Shown here: piece after piece, positions 36,413 through 44,505 of the stretch | How positions within the stretch are numbered: position 1 is the first letter of the stretch | Layout: each line of letters opens with the position of its first letter | Source of the DNA: Rhizobium sp. Leaf371 | Lineage (GTDB): Bacteria > Pseudomonadota > Alphaproteobacteria > Rhizobiales > Rhizobiaceae | Length of the DNA: 64,000 nt | Assembly: GCF_001424045.1 (NCBI RefSeq) | Contig: NZ_LMQB01000028.1 | Span: 254,765 to 318,764, forward strand | Direction of reading: 5' to 3' | Notes under the pieces: model-generated | The model's database searches: none | What the model saw: the letters and a program-made list of their open reading frames with translations, nothing else | What the model was told of the DNA's origin: nothing | Program-made: the position numbers and the translations under genes

Positions 36413-37425
36413 ACGACGAGGACGCGGATCTCACCGTTTCCGGCAGGGTGGGAAATGGCCTCGGCGGCATCATCGAGGCGGATCGTGCGGCTGACGAGTT
36501 CGGCGACCTTGACCGTGCCCGAGGCGATGAGGGCGGCCGCCCGGGCATGGGTAAACGGGTTCAGGAACGAGGGGATGACCCTGACTTCGCGAAACAGGAG
36601 GTCGAACGGCGAGAACGCGACCGTCGTGCCCTGCGGGAGAACGCCAAGGAGGATGACGGTTCCGCCGCGTCGCGCGAGGTGAGGCGCCTGTTCGACGGTT
36701 TCAGTCAGTCCGGCGCATTCGAACACCACATCCGCCCCACCGGCTATCACGCCCTGAGCCCCGACGGTGCGGTCGATGACATCGCCCGAAGAAGGATCGA
36801 GCGTTGCCGTCGCGCCGAGATTTTCGGCAAGTCTGCGCTTGCTCTCGCTGCGCGTGACGAGGACGACATCGGTTGCGCCCGCCAGCCGTGCGAGTTGCAC
36901 GACGAGCAGCCCGATGACGCCGCCGCCGATGACGATGACGGAGGCTCCCGGTTTGATCTCCGCCAGATCGACGCCGTGCAGGCAGCAGGCGAGAGGTTCG
37001 CAGAAGGCGCCATGCAGGGAATCGAGCGTCTGGGGCAGGACGAAAGCCTGCGTTTCCGGCAGGATGACGAATTCCGCAAAGCCGCCATTGCGATGAATGC
37101 CGATGGCCTGAAGGTTGTGGCAGAGATTGACACGGCCCCGGTGACACTCCGGGCAGCGGCCGCAGGCGATGTTCGGATCGCCGGTCACGCGCATGCCGGG
37201 CGCAAAACCCGAGACGTGCTCGCCGATGGCTTCGATGACACCGGAGAATTCGTGCCCCAGCGTGACCGGCGGTTTTGCGGGAAACTCTCCGAGATAGAGA
37301 TGCCGGTCCGTGCCGCAAATGCCGCAGGCCTCCACGCGTACGAGGAGGTCATGCGGACCGGGCTCGGGCCTGGCGGTCTCCCGCAAGGCCAATTGTCCGA
37401 CATCATCGAGAAAAAGCGCTTTCAT
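36406..37425 (-). CDS. Zinc-dependent medium-chain alcohol dehydrogenase
   Basis: A 339-residue MDR-family dehydrogenase with both zinc sites: catalytic Cys in ACGICGTDRH near residue 35 and His in TLGHEFSG near 57; structural cysteines in CGRCPECHRGRVNLC near 88. The nucleotide fold carries VIGGGVIGLL near 168. It resembles sorbitol/L-idonate/threonine-type dehydrogenases that act on polyols or sugar acids. It follows the lyxose isomerase gene by 20 bases and ends the FadR-linked sugar operon. Substrate undetermined. Confidence 0.9.
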   Translation of the reverse strand: MKALFLDDVGQLALRETARPEPGPHDLLVRVEACGICGTDRHLYLGEFPAKPPVTLGHEFSGVIEAIGEHVSGFAPGMRVTGDPNIACGRCPECHRGRVNLCHNLQAIGIHRNGGFAEFVILPETQAFVLPQTLDSLHGAFCEPLACCLHGVDLAEIKPGASVIVIGGGVIGLLVVQLARLAGATDVVLVTRSESKRRLAENLGATATLDPSSGDVIDRTVGAQGVIAGGADVVFECAGLTETVEQAPHLARRGGTVILLGVLPQGTTVAFSPFDLLFREVRVIPSFLNPFTHARAAALIASGTVKVAELVSRTIRLDDAAEAISHPAGNGEIRVLVVP

Positions 37426-37445
37426 CCTATTCCTCCATCCTGCGT

Positions 37446-38144
37446 TCAGGAGAGCCAGGCCGCATAGTCGGAAACGAGCAGCCGGGCCGGGGCCTCGTCC
37501 TCCTCGATCCCGGAAAACCGGGTCACATCGGGGTTCTCGAAGATATTGTCGGCGGTATCGTCGTTGACGGTCGAGACCTCCGCGACGAAGACGTCCGCCG
37601 TTTCCGCCCAGAAGGCATGCCAGTCGCCAGGCCGCAGCGTCACGCTCTCTCCAGGGGCAAGCGCGAGCTTTGCGCCCGGCGGCAGCACGCGCTCGATGCC
37701 ATCGCAGAGCACGGTCGTGCCCCGGGTCCGGTCGCAGCGCCCGTCGGTGTCGCCGAAGAGCTCGATGACCAGCGTTCCCCCGCCGCGATTGATGATGTCC
37801 TCGGTCTTCAGGACATGCGTGTGGCTGGGCGTGACCTGATGTTCCCGCGAGATCATCGCCTTTTCGGCGTAGAGCATGCCGCCGCCGCGCTTCAGGTCGG
37901 CCAGTCGGCCGTTGCGGGTCGTGAACAGAAGAAGCCCGGTTCGCGCGAAATCGCCGAGGCCGAAATCGGTCATGTCCCAGCCGAGACCCGCATCGATGAT
38001 GTTGCCGATCTCGCCCCGGCGCGCCTGCATCTCGGCGGGCGTCCAGTTGGCGAAGGGCGGCAGGATGTAACCGTGGGAGGCCATGAAGGCCTGGGCCTCA
38101 CGCAGGATGCGGTTGATGTCGCTTCTCAGCAGCTTGTTCGTCAT
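37446..38144 (-). CDS. D-lyxose isomerase
   Basis: A 232-residue cupin-type D-lyxose ketol-isomerase (interconverts D-lyxose/D-xylulose and often D-mannose/D-fructose). The family stretch EKAMISREHQVTPSHTHV near residue 93 supplies the metal-binding Glu and His residues, followed by KTEDIINRGGG and RPGDWHAFWAE near 165. Length agrees with the family (about 225). It lies 19 bases after the SDR gene stop and 20 before the alcohol dehydrogenase, so it is in the same operon as the FadR regulator. Confidence 0.92.
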   Translation of the reverse strand: MTNKLLRSDINRILREAQAFMASHGYILPPFANWTPAEMQARRGEIGNIIDAGLGWDMTDFGLGDFARTGLLLFTTRNGRLADLKRGGGMLYAEKAMISREHQVTPSHTHVLKTEDIINRGGGTLVIELFGDTDGRCDRTRGTTVLCDGIERVLPPGAKLALAPGESVTLRPGDWHAFWAETADVFVAEVSTVNDDTADNIFENPDVTRFSGIEEDEAPARLLVSDYAAWLS

Positions 38145-38163
38145 GGCAGTTCTCCCGGATGTT

Positions 38164-38961
38164 TCAACGCACGCCGATGCCGGCGGTGAGACCGCCGTCT
38201 ATGCGGTGGTCGGAGCCTGTGATGAAGGCGGCCTTGTCGGAGACGAGGAAGGCGACGAGATCCGCCACTTCTTCCGGCTCGCCGATCCGCCCGATCGGGT
38301 GGGCGGCGCCGAACCGGCGGAAAACCTCTTCGATATCCGCGTCCGGTCCCTCGAATGTGCGCGCCGCCAGCGCCAGAATGGGCGAGCGCACCGAACCGGG
38401 GCTGATCGAGACGACGCGGATGCGGTCCGCGGCGAAATCGAGCGCCATCGCCCGGGTCATCGCGTGAATGGCGCCCTTGGAGGCGACATAGGCGGAAACG
38501 CCGCTCTGGCAGGCATGGCCCTGGACGCTCGACAGGTTGACGATAACGCCGCCGCCGCGCCTGCGCATCTCGGGCACGCCGAACTGTGCCGTCAGGTGGA
38601 TGGAGCCGACATTGACCGCCATGCAGCGCAGAAAATCCTCGAACGGCGTCTGCGTCGCATTACCATAGGGATGGATCGCGGCGGCATTGACGATGATATC
38701 GATGCCGCCGCCGGGCGCAGCAGCGGTCGCGATCGCCTGTTCGACGGCTGTGGGGACGGACACATCGACGTCGAGCACCGACATCGCAAGGCCGATCGAA
38801 CCGGCGTCGTCGCGCAGCGCCGCATTGGCCGCCTGGTCGATCCCGAGAGCAAACACCGTCGCTCCGCTCTCGCCGAGATTAAGGGCAACGGCCCGTCCGA
38901 TGCCGGTCGTGCCGGTGACGACGGCGATTTTTCCCGCCAACGCGCGCATCTCTTCACTCAC
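38164..38961 (-). CDS. Short-chain dehydrogenase/reductase
   Basis: A 265-residue classical SDR with the cofactor motif VVTGTTGIGRAVA near residue 14, catalytic Ser in NLSSVQGHA and the YVASK motif near 152. I chose GTG at 38961 because AGGAGA lies six bases before it; the ATG at 38949 has a much poorer site. The start overlaps the FadR regulator stop by eight bases. It may act as the oxidoreductase that makes mannonate or fructuronate for the divergent mannonate dehydratase, but the sequence alone does not prove this. Confidence 0.88.
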   Translation of the reverse strand: MSEEMRALAGKIAVVTGTTGIGRAVALNLGESGATVFALGIDQAANAALRDDAGSIGLAMSVLDVDVSVPTAVEQAIATAAAPGGGIDIIVNAAAIHPYGNATQTPFEDFLRCMAVNVGSIHLTAQFGVPEMRRRGGGVIVNLSSVQGHACQSGVSAYVASKGAIHAMTRAMALDFAADRIRVVSISPGSVRSPILALAARTFEGPDADIEEVFRRFGAAHPIGRIGEPEEVADLVAFLVSDKAAFITGSDHRIDGGLTAGIGVR

Positions 38962-39703
38962 GTTCCGTCTCCTGCTGCTGTCCGGATCGATATGTCTCAG
39001 CGCCGGGCATGAAGACGAGCCCTGCACTCAAGTGCCGGTCCATGTGGTAGGCAAAGCCGATCCGGTCGCGGCTGCGCAGCGCCTCCACGATCGCCTGATG
39101 CTCGATGAAGACGTGCTCCAGCGTGGATCGCTTGGTCTTGCCCGCCATCATCAGCCGGCGGATGACCGGTTTCAGCATGCCATAGGTCTCCGTCAGCGTG
39201 CGATTGCCAGCCGCAGCGACGAGCGCCATGTGAAAGGCATAATCGCGCTCCGAGGCCTCGTCGGCGCTGCCGGCCGTGGGTATGGCGGCGTTGATGGCCT
39301 CCAGCCGGGCCAGAGCCTCCGCATCAAGGTGCGCCATCAGCAGGTCGAAGAGGTTCATCTCGGTCAGGCGCCGAAAGCCCTGAATGTCCTGGAACGCATC
39401 CGTCGAGACCTCCATCGCAAAGGCGAAGAGGTCCTGCATGGCCGTGTTGTGCCCGTCTGTGAGGACCGCGCCGAGCTTCTGGCGGGATTCCGCAATGCCG
39501 TAGGCCTTCAGTGTGCGGATGGCTTCGCGGATCGTGCCGCGGCTGGTCGCGAACATATCGGCAAGTTCGACCTCGCCCGGCAGGACGTCGCCGATGCCCA
39601 TGCGGCGGTCGCGGATCATGGCGCGGATCTGGATCACCACTTCATCCACGGCCGACGCCTTCGTGTCCGGCATGTGGGATGTCGCAGTCACTCTTGCAGC
39701 CAT
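38954..39703 (-). CDS. FadR-subfamily GntR transcriptional regulator
   Basis: A 249-residue regulator with an N-terminal winged helix (about residues 20-85; ELADMFATSRGTIREAIRTL) and an all-helical FCD ligand domain. It is divergent from uxuA and starts its own operon with SDR, lyxose isomerase and alcohol dehydrogenase genes. A sugar acid such as glucuronate-derived fructuronate or mannonate is a plausible effector. Confidence 0.92.
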   Translation of the reverse strand: MAARVTATSHMPDTKASAVDEVVIQIRAMIRDRRMGIGDVLPGEVELADMFATSRGTIREAIRTLKAYGIAESRQKLGAVLTDGHNTAMQDLFAFAMEVSTDAFQDIQGFRRLTEMNLFDLLMAHLDAEALARLEAINAAIPTAGSADEASERDYAFHMALVAAAGNRTLTETYGMLKPVIRRLMMAGKTKRSTLEHVFIEHQAIVEALRSRDRIGFAYHMDRHLSAGLVFMPGAETYRSGQQQETERE

Positions 39704-39782
39704 CTCGACGGCCTCGACGTTATGTTAGGCATTTTCGCCTGGAAATGGTTTGATCTTGCATTTCCATCCCTCTGATGTGTTT

Positions 39783-39795
39783 ATTGTCCTACATT
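39783..39795. promoter_or_regulatory. Candidate FadR/GntR operator upstream of uxuA
   Basis: ATTGTCCTACATT fits the GT-N3-AC core of FadR-subfamily operators (T-N-GT-N3-AC-N-A/T). It lies 17 bases before the uxuA ATG, just ahead of the GAGGAGA ribosome site. A related inverted half-copy (ATGTTAGGCAT) occurs at about 39723-39733 near the regulator start. Binding by the adjacent FadR-type protein is inferred. Confidence 0.5.
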
Positions 39796-39812
39796 AAATC
39801 GAGGAGACGTCA

Positions 39813-41003
39813 ATGCTGGAAAGTTGGAGATGGTTCGGCGAGAGCGACCCGGTGACCCTGTCGCATGCGCGCCAAGCCGGTGCGCAGGGCATCGTCACGG
39901 CCCTGCACCACATCTATGACGGTCGCGCCTGGTCTCTCGAGGACGTTTCCGAGCGGAAGGCTGCCATCGAGCGTGCCGGCATGGTCTGGTCGGTCTGCGA
40001 ATCCATTCCGGTCAACTCCGCGATCAAGCTGCGCAACGGGCAATGGCGCGACTATGTCGATCGCTGGAAGGTGAGTCTTGCCAATCTGGGCCGCGCCGGC
40101 ATTCCCGTCGTCTGCTACAATTTCATGCCGGTGGTCGATTGGACGCGTACGGATCTGCGGTATCCGACCGCGACCGGCGGGCTCGCCCTGCGGTTCGATA
40201 TGGCCGATTTTGCCGCCTACGATCTGTTCGTGCTGAAGCGCGCCCGAGCTGAGGAAAGCTACCGGCCCGATCTCGTGGAAACGGCGCGCCGGCGCTTCGA
40301 GGCTCTGTCCGACGACGCCTTGCTGCGGCTCGAGACCAATATTATCGCGGGCCTCCCGGGCAAGGAGGATACGCATACGCGCGAGGGTATCCGCACCCAG
40401 ATTGCCAGTTTCGACGAGATCTCCTCGGCCGACATGCGCGCCAATCTCATCGCGTTCCTGAAAGAGGTCGTGCCGGTTGCGGCCGAGCACGGGGTTCGCC
40501 TTGCGATCCACCCCGACGACCCGCCGTTCTCGCTGTTCGGCCTGCCGCGTGTCGTCTCGACCGCCGAAGACATCTCGGCCATCCTTGAGAGTGTCGATCA
40601 TGAGGCCAACGGGTTGACGCTGTGTGCCGGCTCCTACGGCTCGCGACCTGACAACGACCTGACGCAGATGGCGACGCGGTTTGCCGACCGGATCCATTTC
40701 GTGCATCTGCGCAACGTCCGCAAGGAAGCGGACGGGTCTTTCATCGAGTCGGATCATCTCGATGGCGATGTCGATATGGTCGCACTGGCGACCGCGCTGC
40801 GGCGCGAAGAACGGCGGCGCGAAGCGGCGGGACGGACAGACAGCGTCATCCCCTTCCGCCCCGACCACGGCCATCTCCTGATCGACGATCAGGCGAAGAC
40901 CGTCAATCCGGGCTATTCCTGCATCGGTCGGCTCAAGGGGCTGGCCGAGCTGCGCGGCGTCATCGCCGCCGTCGATGCATTCGACGGCGCGCGTCCCGTC
41001 TGA
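39813..41003 (+). CDS. uxuA: Mannonate dehydratase
   Basis: A 396-residue UxuA-family TIM-barrel enzyme that dehydrates D-mannonate to 2-keto-3-deoxygluconate in hexuronate breakdown. It starts MLESWRWFGESDPVTLSHA and contains VWSVCESIPVNSAIK near residue 55, GIPVVCYNFMPVVDWTR near 98 and the metal-binding region AIHPDDPPFSLFGLPR near 230. GAGGAGA sits seven bases before the ATG. Length matches E. coli UxuA (394). It is transcribed away from the FadR-SDR-isomerase operon. Confidence 0.95.
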   Translation: MLESWRWFGESDPVTLSHARQAGAQGIVTALHHIYDGRAWSLEDVSERKAAIERAGMVWSVCESIPVNSAIKLRNGQWRDYVDRWKVSLANLGRAGIPVVCYNFMPVVDWTRTDLRYPTATGGLALRFDMADFAAYDLFVLKRARAEESYRPDLVETARRRFEALSDDALLRLETNIIAGLPGKEDTHTREGIRTQIASFDEISSADMRANLIAFLKEVVPVAAEHGVRLAIHPDDPPFSLFGLPRVVSTAEDISAILESVDHEANGLTLCAGSYGSRPDNDLTQMATRFADRIHFVHLRNVRKEADGSFIESDHLDGDVDMVALATALRREERRREAAGRTDSVIPFRPDHGHLLIDDQAKTVNPGYSCIGRLKGLAELRGVIAAVDAFDGARPV

Positions 41004-41037
41004 GGTATCGTGTCTCCAGCGGCGACTACCTGGCCGA

Positions 41038-41301
41038 CTACATGGCCGACATATCGTCCAGAAGGTTCTGCGCGAGTTCGCTGATGGCGACCTCGGCTTC
41101 TTCGAGACCCCAGCCGACCTTCTCGGCCTCTTTCGCCAAGCGCTGGAACGGCGGCGGAAGGCGGCCGGAGGCGGTCTCGACGATGTTTTCCGGCGTCAGA
41201 CCCTTGGCGATGTCGAGGAACGTCTGCTCCACGGCTTCCTGGCAGGCGATGTCCCTATCGGGATAAGGCCCTTTTCCGCGCGGCTTGTTCAGTAGCAGCA
41301 T
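41038..41301 (-). CDS. Uncharacterised 87-residue acidic protein
   Basis: Not recognised. The product is 87 residues, soluble, with a mostly helical acidic C-terminus (KEAEKVGWGLEEAEVA, then SELAQNLLDD) and a basic N-terminus (LLLNKPRGKGPYPDRD). AGGAG lies nine bases before the ATG. It is separated from the DUF3429 gene by about 33 bases and may be the distal member of that group. It shows normal codon bias. Confidence 0.6.
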   Translation of the reverse strand: MLLLNKPRGKGPYPDRDIACQEAVEQTFLDIAKGLTPENIVETASGRLPPPFQRLAKEAEKVGWGLEEAEVAISELAQNLLDDMSAM

Positions 41302-41334
41302 GTCTTCTCGCTCCTGTCGTTATCCGGTGCGGGT

Positions 41335-41760
41335 CTAAGCCAGTCGGTAGAGCATCGCAACATAGGCAATCGCGACGACGACGGTCACGCCGGTGCGAAG
41401 CCTGACATACCATCTCTGTCCGACATCCGCTGCAAAGACGATCCTGTCGGCGAGAAGCAGGAGGCCGAAGACGATCAGCTGAAGCCCGGCCGAGAGCGCG
41501 GGCTGCTGTAGAAGCAGCGTGGCGAAGGAGAGGAGTGCGAGAACATTGCTCGCGATAATGGTCGCAAGCCCCGCCCCGCCCCTCTGCGCCACACCCCAGA
41601 GCGTGCCGGCCATGAAGGCCGAGATGACGGCGCCATAGGCAAGGAATGCCTCCACCATATCGATGCCGAAGAGGCTCGCGGGCGCCAGGAGCAGCAACCA
41701 GAACGGCAGGGCGCCGGCATAGGTCAGCAGGGTGGATGTGGCTTTCGACATCGGCGTCAT
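41335..41760 (-). CDS. DUF3429 membrane protein
   Basis: A 141-residue membrane protein with five hydrophobic segments, about residues 12-30, 37-56, 65-85, 88-105 and 118-138. ATLLTYAGALPFWLLLL-type start and FLAYGAVISAFMAGTLWGV near 37 are typical of DUF3429. Function unknown. ATG 41760 overlaps the flavoprotein stop by ATGA, so the two are translationally coupled. Confidence 0.82.
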   Translation of the reverse strand: MTPMSKATSTLLTYAGALPFWLLLLAPASLFGIDMVEAFLAYGAVISAFMAGTLWGVAQRGGAGLATIIASNVLALLSFATLLLQQPALSAGLQLIVFGLLLLADRIVFAADVGQRWYVRLRTGVTVVVAIAYVAMLYRLA

Positions 41761-42770
41761 TCGGCTGGTTTCCTCAGCATCGGAACGAGCGCGTCCGCCA
41801 ACTGGCTGGCGCTCTGAAAGGCGGCTTCGACGCGGCCGGCGATGCACCAATCTCCGCAACAGGCGAGGTGGCGCTCCGGATCGAGCAGAAACGGCCGGCC
41901 GGCAGACCGTGCGACATTGGCATAGCGCCAGCGCTTGATGACGGCGCCCGCAGCCTCGCCGGCATCGAGCGGCACATAGCGACGCAGGGCGTCGATCATC
42001 TCCGCCTTCACACCGTCCAGCGGCGCCTCGATATGCGCGTCCGACCAGTGCGGACTGGCATTCACGACAAGACACGGCGGCTCCCCACGGCCGGGTTTGC
42101 GATCGTTGCGCGAGATCCAGCTGAGGACCGGATCATCGAGGCGCGCAGCTGCAAAGGGCGTGTCAGCGCCGGCGCGCAGGGTCACCATCAGGGTGAAGCA
42201 GGCATTCATTGCTGTTTTCTGCACAGCATCGCGATGACCGAAGGTCGATGGCAACAGCCTGGCCGACTGTGGTGCCGGTGCGGTTGCGATCACCCAGTCG
42301 AAGGGGCCGATGTCTCCCGTTTCCGTCTTTAAGATCCAGTTTCGTGGCGTCCCGGTGATCGACGCGATCTCGACATTAAAGGCGATATCGCAGTCTTTCG
42401 CCATCCAGGCCGGCAAGGCTTTCATCGATGGCGCGCCGACATATCGCGCCTCGCTTTGCCGCGGCGCGCTTGCCGTCGCAGGACCGTCTGCGGGTGTGGC
42501 GGGCAGAGAGACGATGTCGGCGTTCCAACGGTCTGCAGCGCCGTCCGCGATCGCCCCGTCCAGCAGGCTGCGAAAGCGCGGGTCGCGGAGGGTGAAGTAT
42601 TGAGCCCCGTGATCGAACGACACGCCCCCGATCCGTCTCGTCGCCATCCGGCCGCCGACAGCCTTGCTCTTCTCGAAGATACGGACGGAGGCGTGGCTGG
42701 AGAGAACCCTTGCGAGCGTCAGCCCGGCCATTCCCGCACCGATGATCGCCACGCGTTTCGGATTGCTCAT
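41757..42770 (-). CDS. Renalase-like NAD/FAD-dependent amine oxidase-type flavoprotein
   Basis: A 337-residue flavoprotein with an N-terminal FAD fold, VAIIGAGMAGLTLARVL near residue 6, followed by GGRMATRRIGGVSFDHGAQY near 39, the pattern of renalase and related oxidoreductases. The C-terminal ACCGDWCIAGRVEAA near 298 is the second FAD contact. The ATG at 42770 has GGGAGA nine bases upstream; a farther ATG at 42824 lacks a site. It is co-transcribed with the DUF3429 gene. Bacterial renalases oxidise 2- or 6-dihydro-NAD(P) isomers, but this one could have another substrate. Confidence 0.87.
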   Translation of the reverse strand: MSNPKRVAIIGAGMAGLTLARVLSSHASVRIFEKSKAVGGRMATRRIGGVSFDHGAQYFTLRDPRFRSLLDGAIADGAADRWNADIVSLPATPADGPATASAPRQSEARYVGAPSMKALPAWMAKDCDIAFNVEIASITGTPRNWILKTETGDIGPFDWVIATAPAPQSARLLPSTFGHRDAVQKTAMNACFTLMVTLRAGADTPFAAARLDDPVLSWISRNDRKPGRGEPPCLVVNASPHWSDAHIEAPLDGVKAEMIDALRRYVPLDAGEAAGAVIKRWRYANVARSAGRPFLLDPERHLACCGDWCIAGRVEAAFQSASQLADALVPMLRKPAE

Positions 42771-42868
42771 CTTTCTCCCGATCCGTTCTTGCGCCTCTGC
42801 GCACGTGGCGAGCCGCTGATCCACGATCTAACGCCGCCGCCCGTGACGGCAACTGCCGGGATGACGCT

Positions 42869-43216
42869 TCATCGAAACAGGCGCTGCAGACGCGGGCGGA
42901 CCCGAAGGAATCCCCGATAGGCCATGTCGAAGAGGGGCGTTACCGGTTTCCAGCCGGCGGCGATGCCAAGCGGCCGCAGCACCGGGATCGCCCGCCACAT
43001 GGCCGCGAAGGCCGCCGCGCCCGACAACAGCCGGCCGTTCTCTTCGGCATGGAAGCGTGCGAGGATCTCGCCTCTGTCGATCGGGCAGGACGCACGGGGG
43101 TCGCAGGCATCGACGAAGCGAATGGCACCTCTCCGGTCGAGCCGTCGCATCAGCGAAATCTCGCGCTGGCAGAGCGGGCAGCTGCTATCGAACCAGACGG
43201 TGACGGTCTCGACCAT
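42869..43216 (-). CDS. DCC-family (DUF393) thiol-disulfide protein
   Basis: A 115-residue YuxK-like DCC protein. The name-giving motif is the FDSSCPLCQREI stretch near residue 9 with two redox cysteines (C-P-L-C). It resembles a thioredoxin-like fold without known partner. About 98 bases separate it from the renalase-like gene, probably in one operon of redox proteins. Confidence 0.85.
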   Translation of the reverse strand: MVETVTVWFDSSCPLCQREISLMRRLDRRGAIRFVDACDPRASCPIDRGEILARFHAEENGRLLSGAAAFAAMWRAIPVLRPLGIAAGWKPVTPLFDMAYRGFLRVRPRLQRLFR

Positions 43217-43354
43217 GCCTCGGAACTCCAGAAGCCGCGTGGCCCAGCAGGCCCGAAGGTTGATCGCGGTGTCTGCGAGATACGGGACTGCTGTCTCTCC
43301 GGATCAAGCGTTCACCTTTCATAACCTCGAAATCGGCTTGCTTTGATCGGTGAT

Positions 43355-43366
43355 GTTTGATCAAAC
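43355..43366. promoter_or_regulatory. Palindromic operator candidate GTTTGATCAAAC
   Basis: A perfect 12-base palindrome 25 bases before the GTG start of the GntR regulator, with an extra TTTGATC copy at 43342-43348. TTGATCAA-type sites are recognised by several GntR (FCD) proteins. Autoregulation by the neighbouring gene product is plausible. Confidence 0.5.
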
Positions 43367-43390
43367 TTTCTGCCTAGAGGAGCTTGGCTT

Positions 43391-44149
43391 GTGGTGACGA
43401 AGGTGCGTGGCATCGTGGGATCGGATCGCTCGGATGACGGCAGGGAGGAGGTCGCGCTCTCTCCGGTCGGGCGCGAGACGCTGCAGGATCGCGTCTACGC
43501 CCAGCTTCGCCATTCGCTGATCAACGGCATGTTCGATGCCGGCGACGTGCTGCGCATCGTCGATCTCGCCGAACGGCTTCAGACGAGCACCATGCCGGTT
43601 CGCGAGGCGCTGGGGCGTCTCGTCTCGGAAAAGGCGCTGGAATCCCTGCCCAACCGCTCCGTTCGCGTGCCGTTGATCACCCGCTCCCGGCTTGACGATC
43701 TCGCCCGCGCCCGTATCCTGATCGAAGGGCGGATGGTCTCGCTGGCGCTGCCGCATCTGACGCGCGACGATCTCTCCGTTCTGAAGCAGGCCAATCTCGA
43801 TTGCGATGCGGCCTTCGAGGAACATGGCCGGGATATCGGCCAAGTTACGTCCGCGCTGAATCAGCGCTTCCATTTCCACCTCTACAGCGTCGGGCGCTCG
43901 CCTGTACTCCTGTCGATCGTCGAGAGCCTCTGGCTGCAATCCGGCGCGATCATCCGGCAGGCGGCGCAGATCCACGACGCGCAAGGCGGGCTGGCCGCGA
44001 CGGACCATCACTGGGCGCTGATTGCAGCCCTGGAAGCCGGCGACGAGGCGGCCGCGCTGCAATCGCTCACCAATGATATCAGCCGCTCGTTCAACCTCAT
44101 CCGCGGACGGCTGGACACGCAGGAGACAGCGGAGGTGCGATATGGCTGA
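43391..44149 (+). CDS. GntR-family (FCD) transcriptional regulator
   Basis: A 252-residue GntR regulator. The winged helix spans about residues 33-95 (LQDRVYAQLRHSLINGMF and STMPVREALGRLV), followed by the FCD helical domain. I use GTG 43391 with GGAG eight bases upstream. It heads a five-part arrangement with the TIGR04076 protein, an aldo/keto reductase and a LIV-type binding protein, which it probably controls. Its stop overlaps the next gene by eight bases. Confidence 0.9.
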   Translation: MVTKVRGIVGSDRSDDGREEVALSPVGRETLQDRVYAQLRHSLINGMFDAGDVLRIVDLAERLQTSTMPVREALGRLVSEKALESLPNRSVRVPLITRSRLDDLARARILIEGRMVSLALPHLTRDDLSVLKQANLDCDAAFEEHGRDIGQVTSALNQRFHFHLYSVGRSPVLLSIVESLWLQSGAIIRQAAQIHDAQGGLAATDHHWALIAALEAGDEAAALQSLTNDISRSFNLIRGRLDTQETAEVRYG

Positions 44150-44495
44150 GGCTGGCGACGACGGTTTCGACCTCTACGATCTGCGCGTCGATATCGTCAT
44201 TCCCGAGGGCGGCGTCGTCTATTGCGGCGCGAGGCCGGGAGACCATTTCGAGCTGCGCGGCGAGATGCTGCATCTGCCGGAGGGGCAGGGTTTCTCGATC
44301 TATTCCCTCGCATCCGTGCTGCCGCTCCTCGCCGCCAAGCAGAGGCCGACGCATCGCAACGACTGGATGACGACGGACACGGAGATCGCCTGCCCGGACC
44401 CCAACTGCTCGACCCGACTGCGGATCACGCGGCTGCGCCACCGGCGTTTCAGCCATGCCGCCACCACCGCCGTCCCCCTGACCGACGAAACATAG
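44142..44495 (+). CDS. TIGR04076-family protein
   Basis: A 117-residue protein of the TIGR04076 type: short N-terminal strand, GDHFELRGEMLHLPEGQG near residue 29, then a C-terminal CPDPNCSTRLRI-type motif near 84 with cysteines. Function unknown; members are seen with aldo/keto reductases and transporters. ATG 44142 is preceded by GGAGGT with five bases between. The coding frame overlaps the regulator tail by eight bases. Confidence 0.8.
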   Translation: MAEAGDDGFDLYDLRVDIVIPEGGVVYCGARPGDHFELRGEMLHLPEGQGFSIYSLASVLPLLAAKQRPTHRNDWMTTDTEIACPDPNCSTRLRITRLRHRRFSHAATTAVPLTDET

Positions 44496-44505
44496 GCTTC
44501 CCGAC

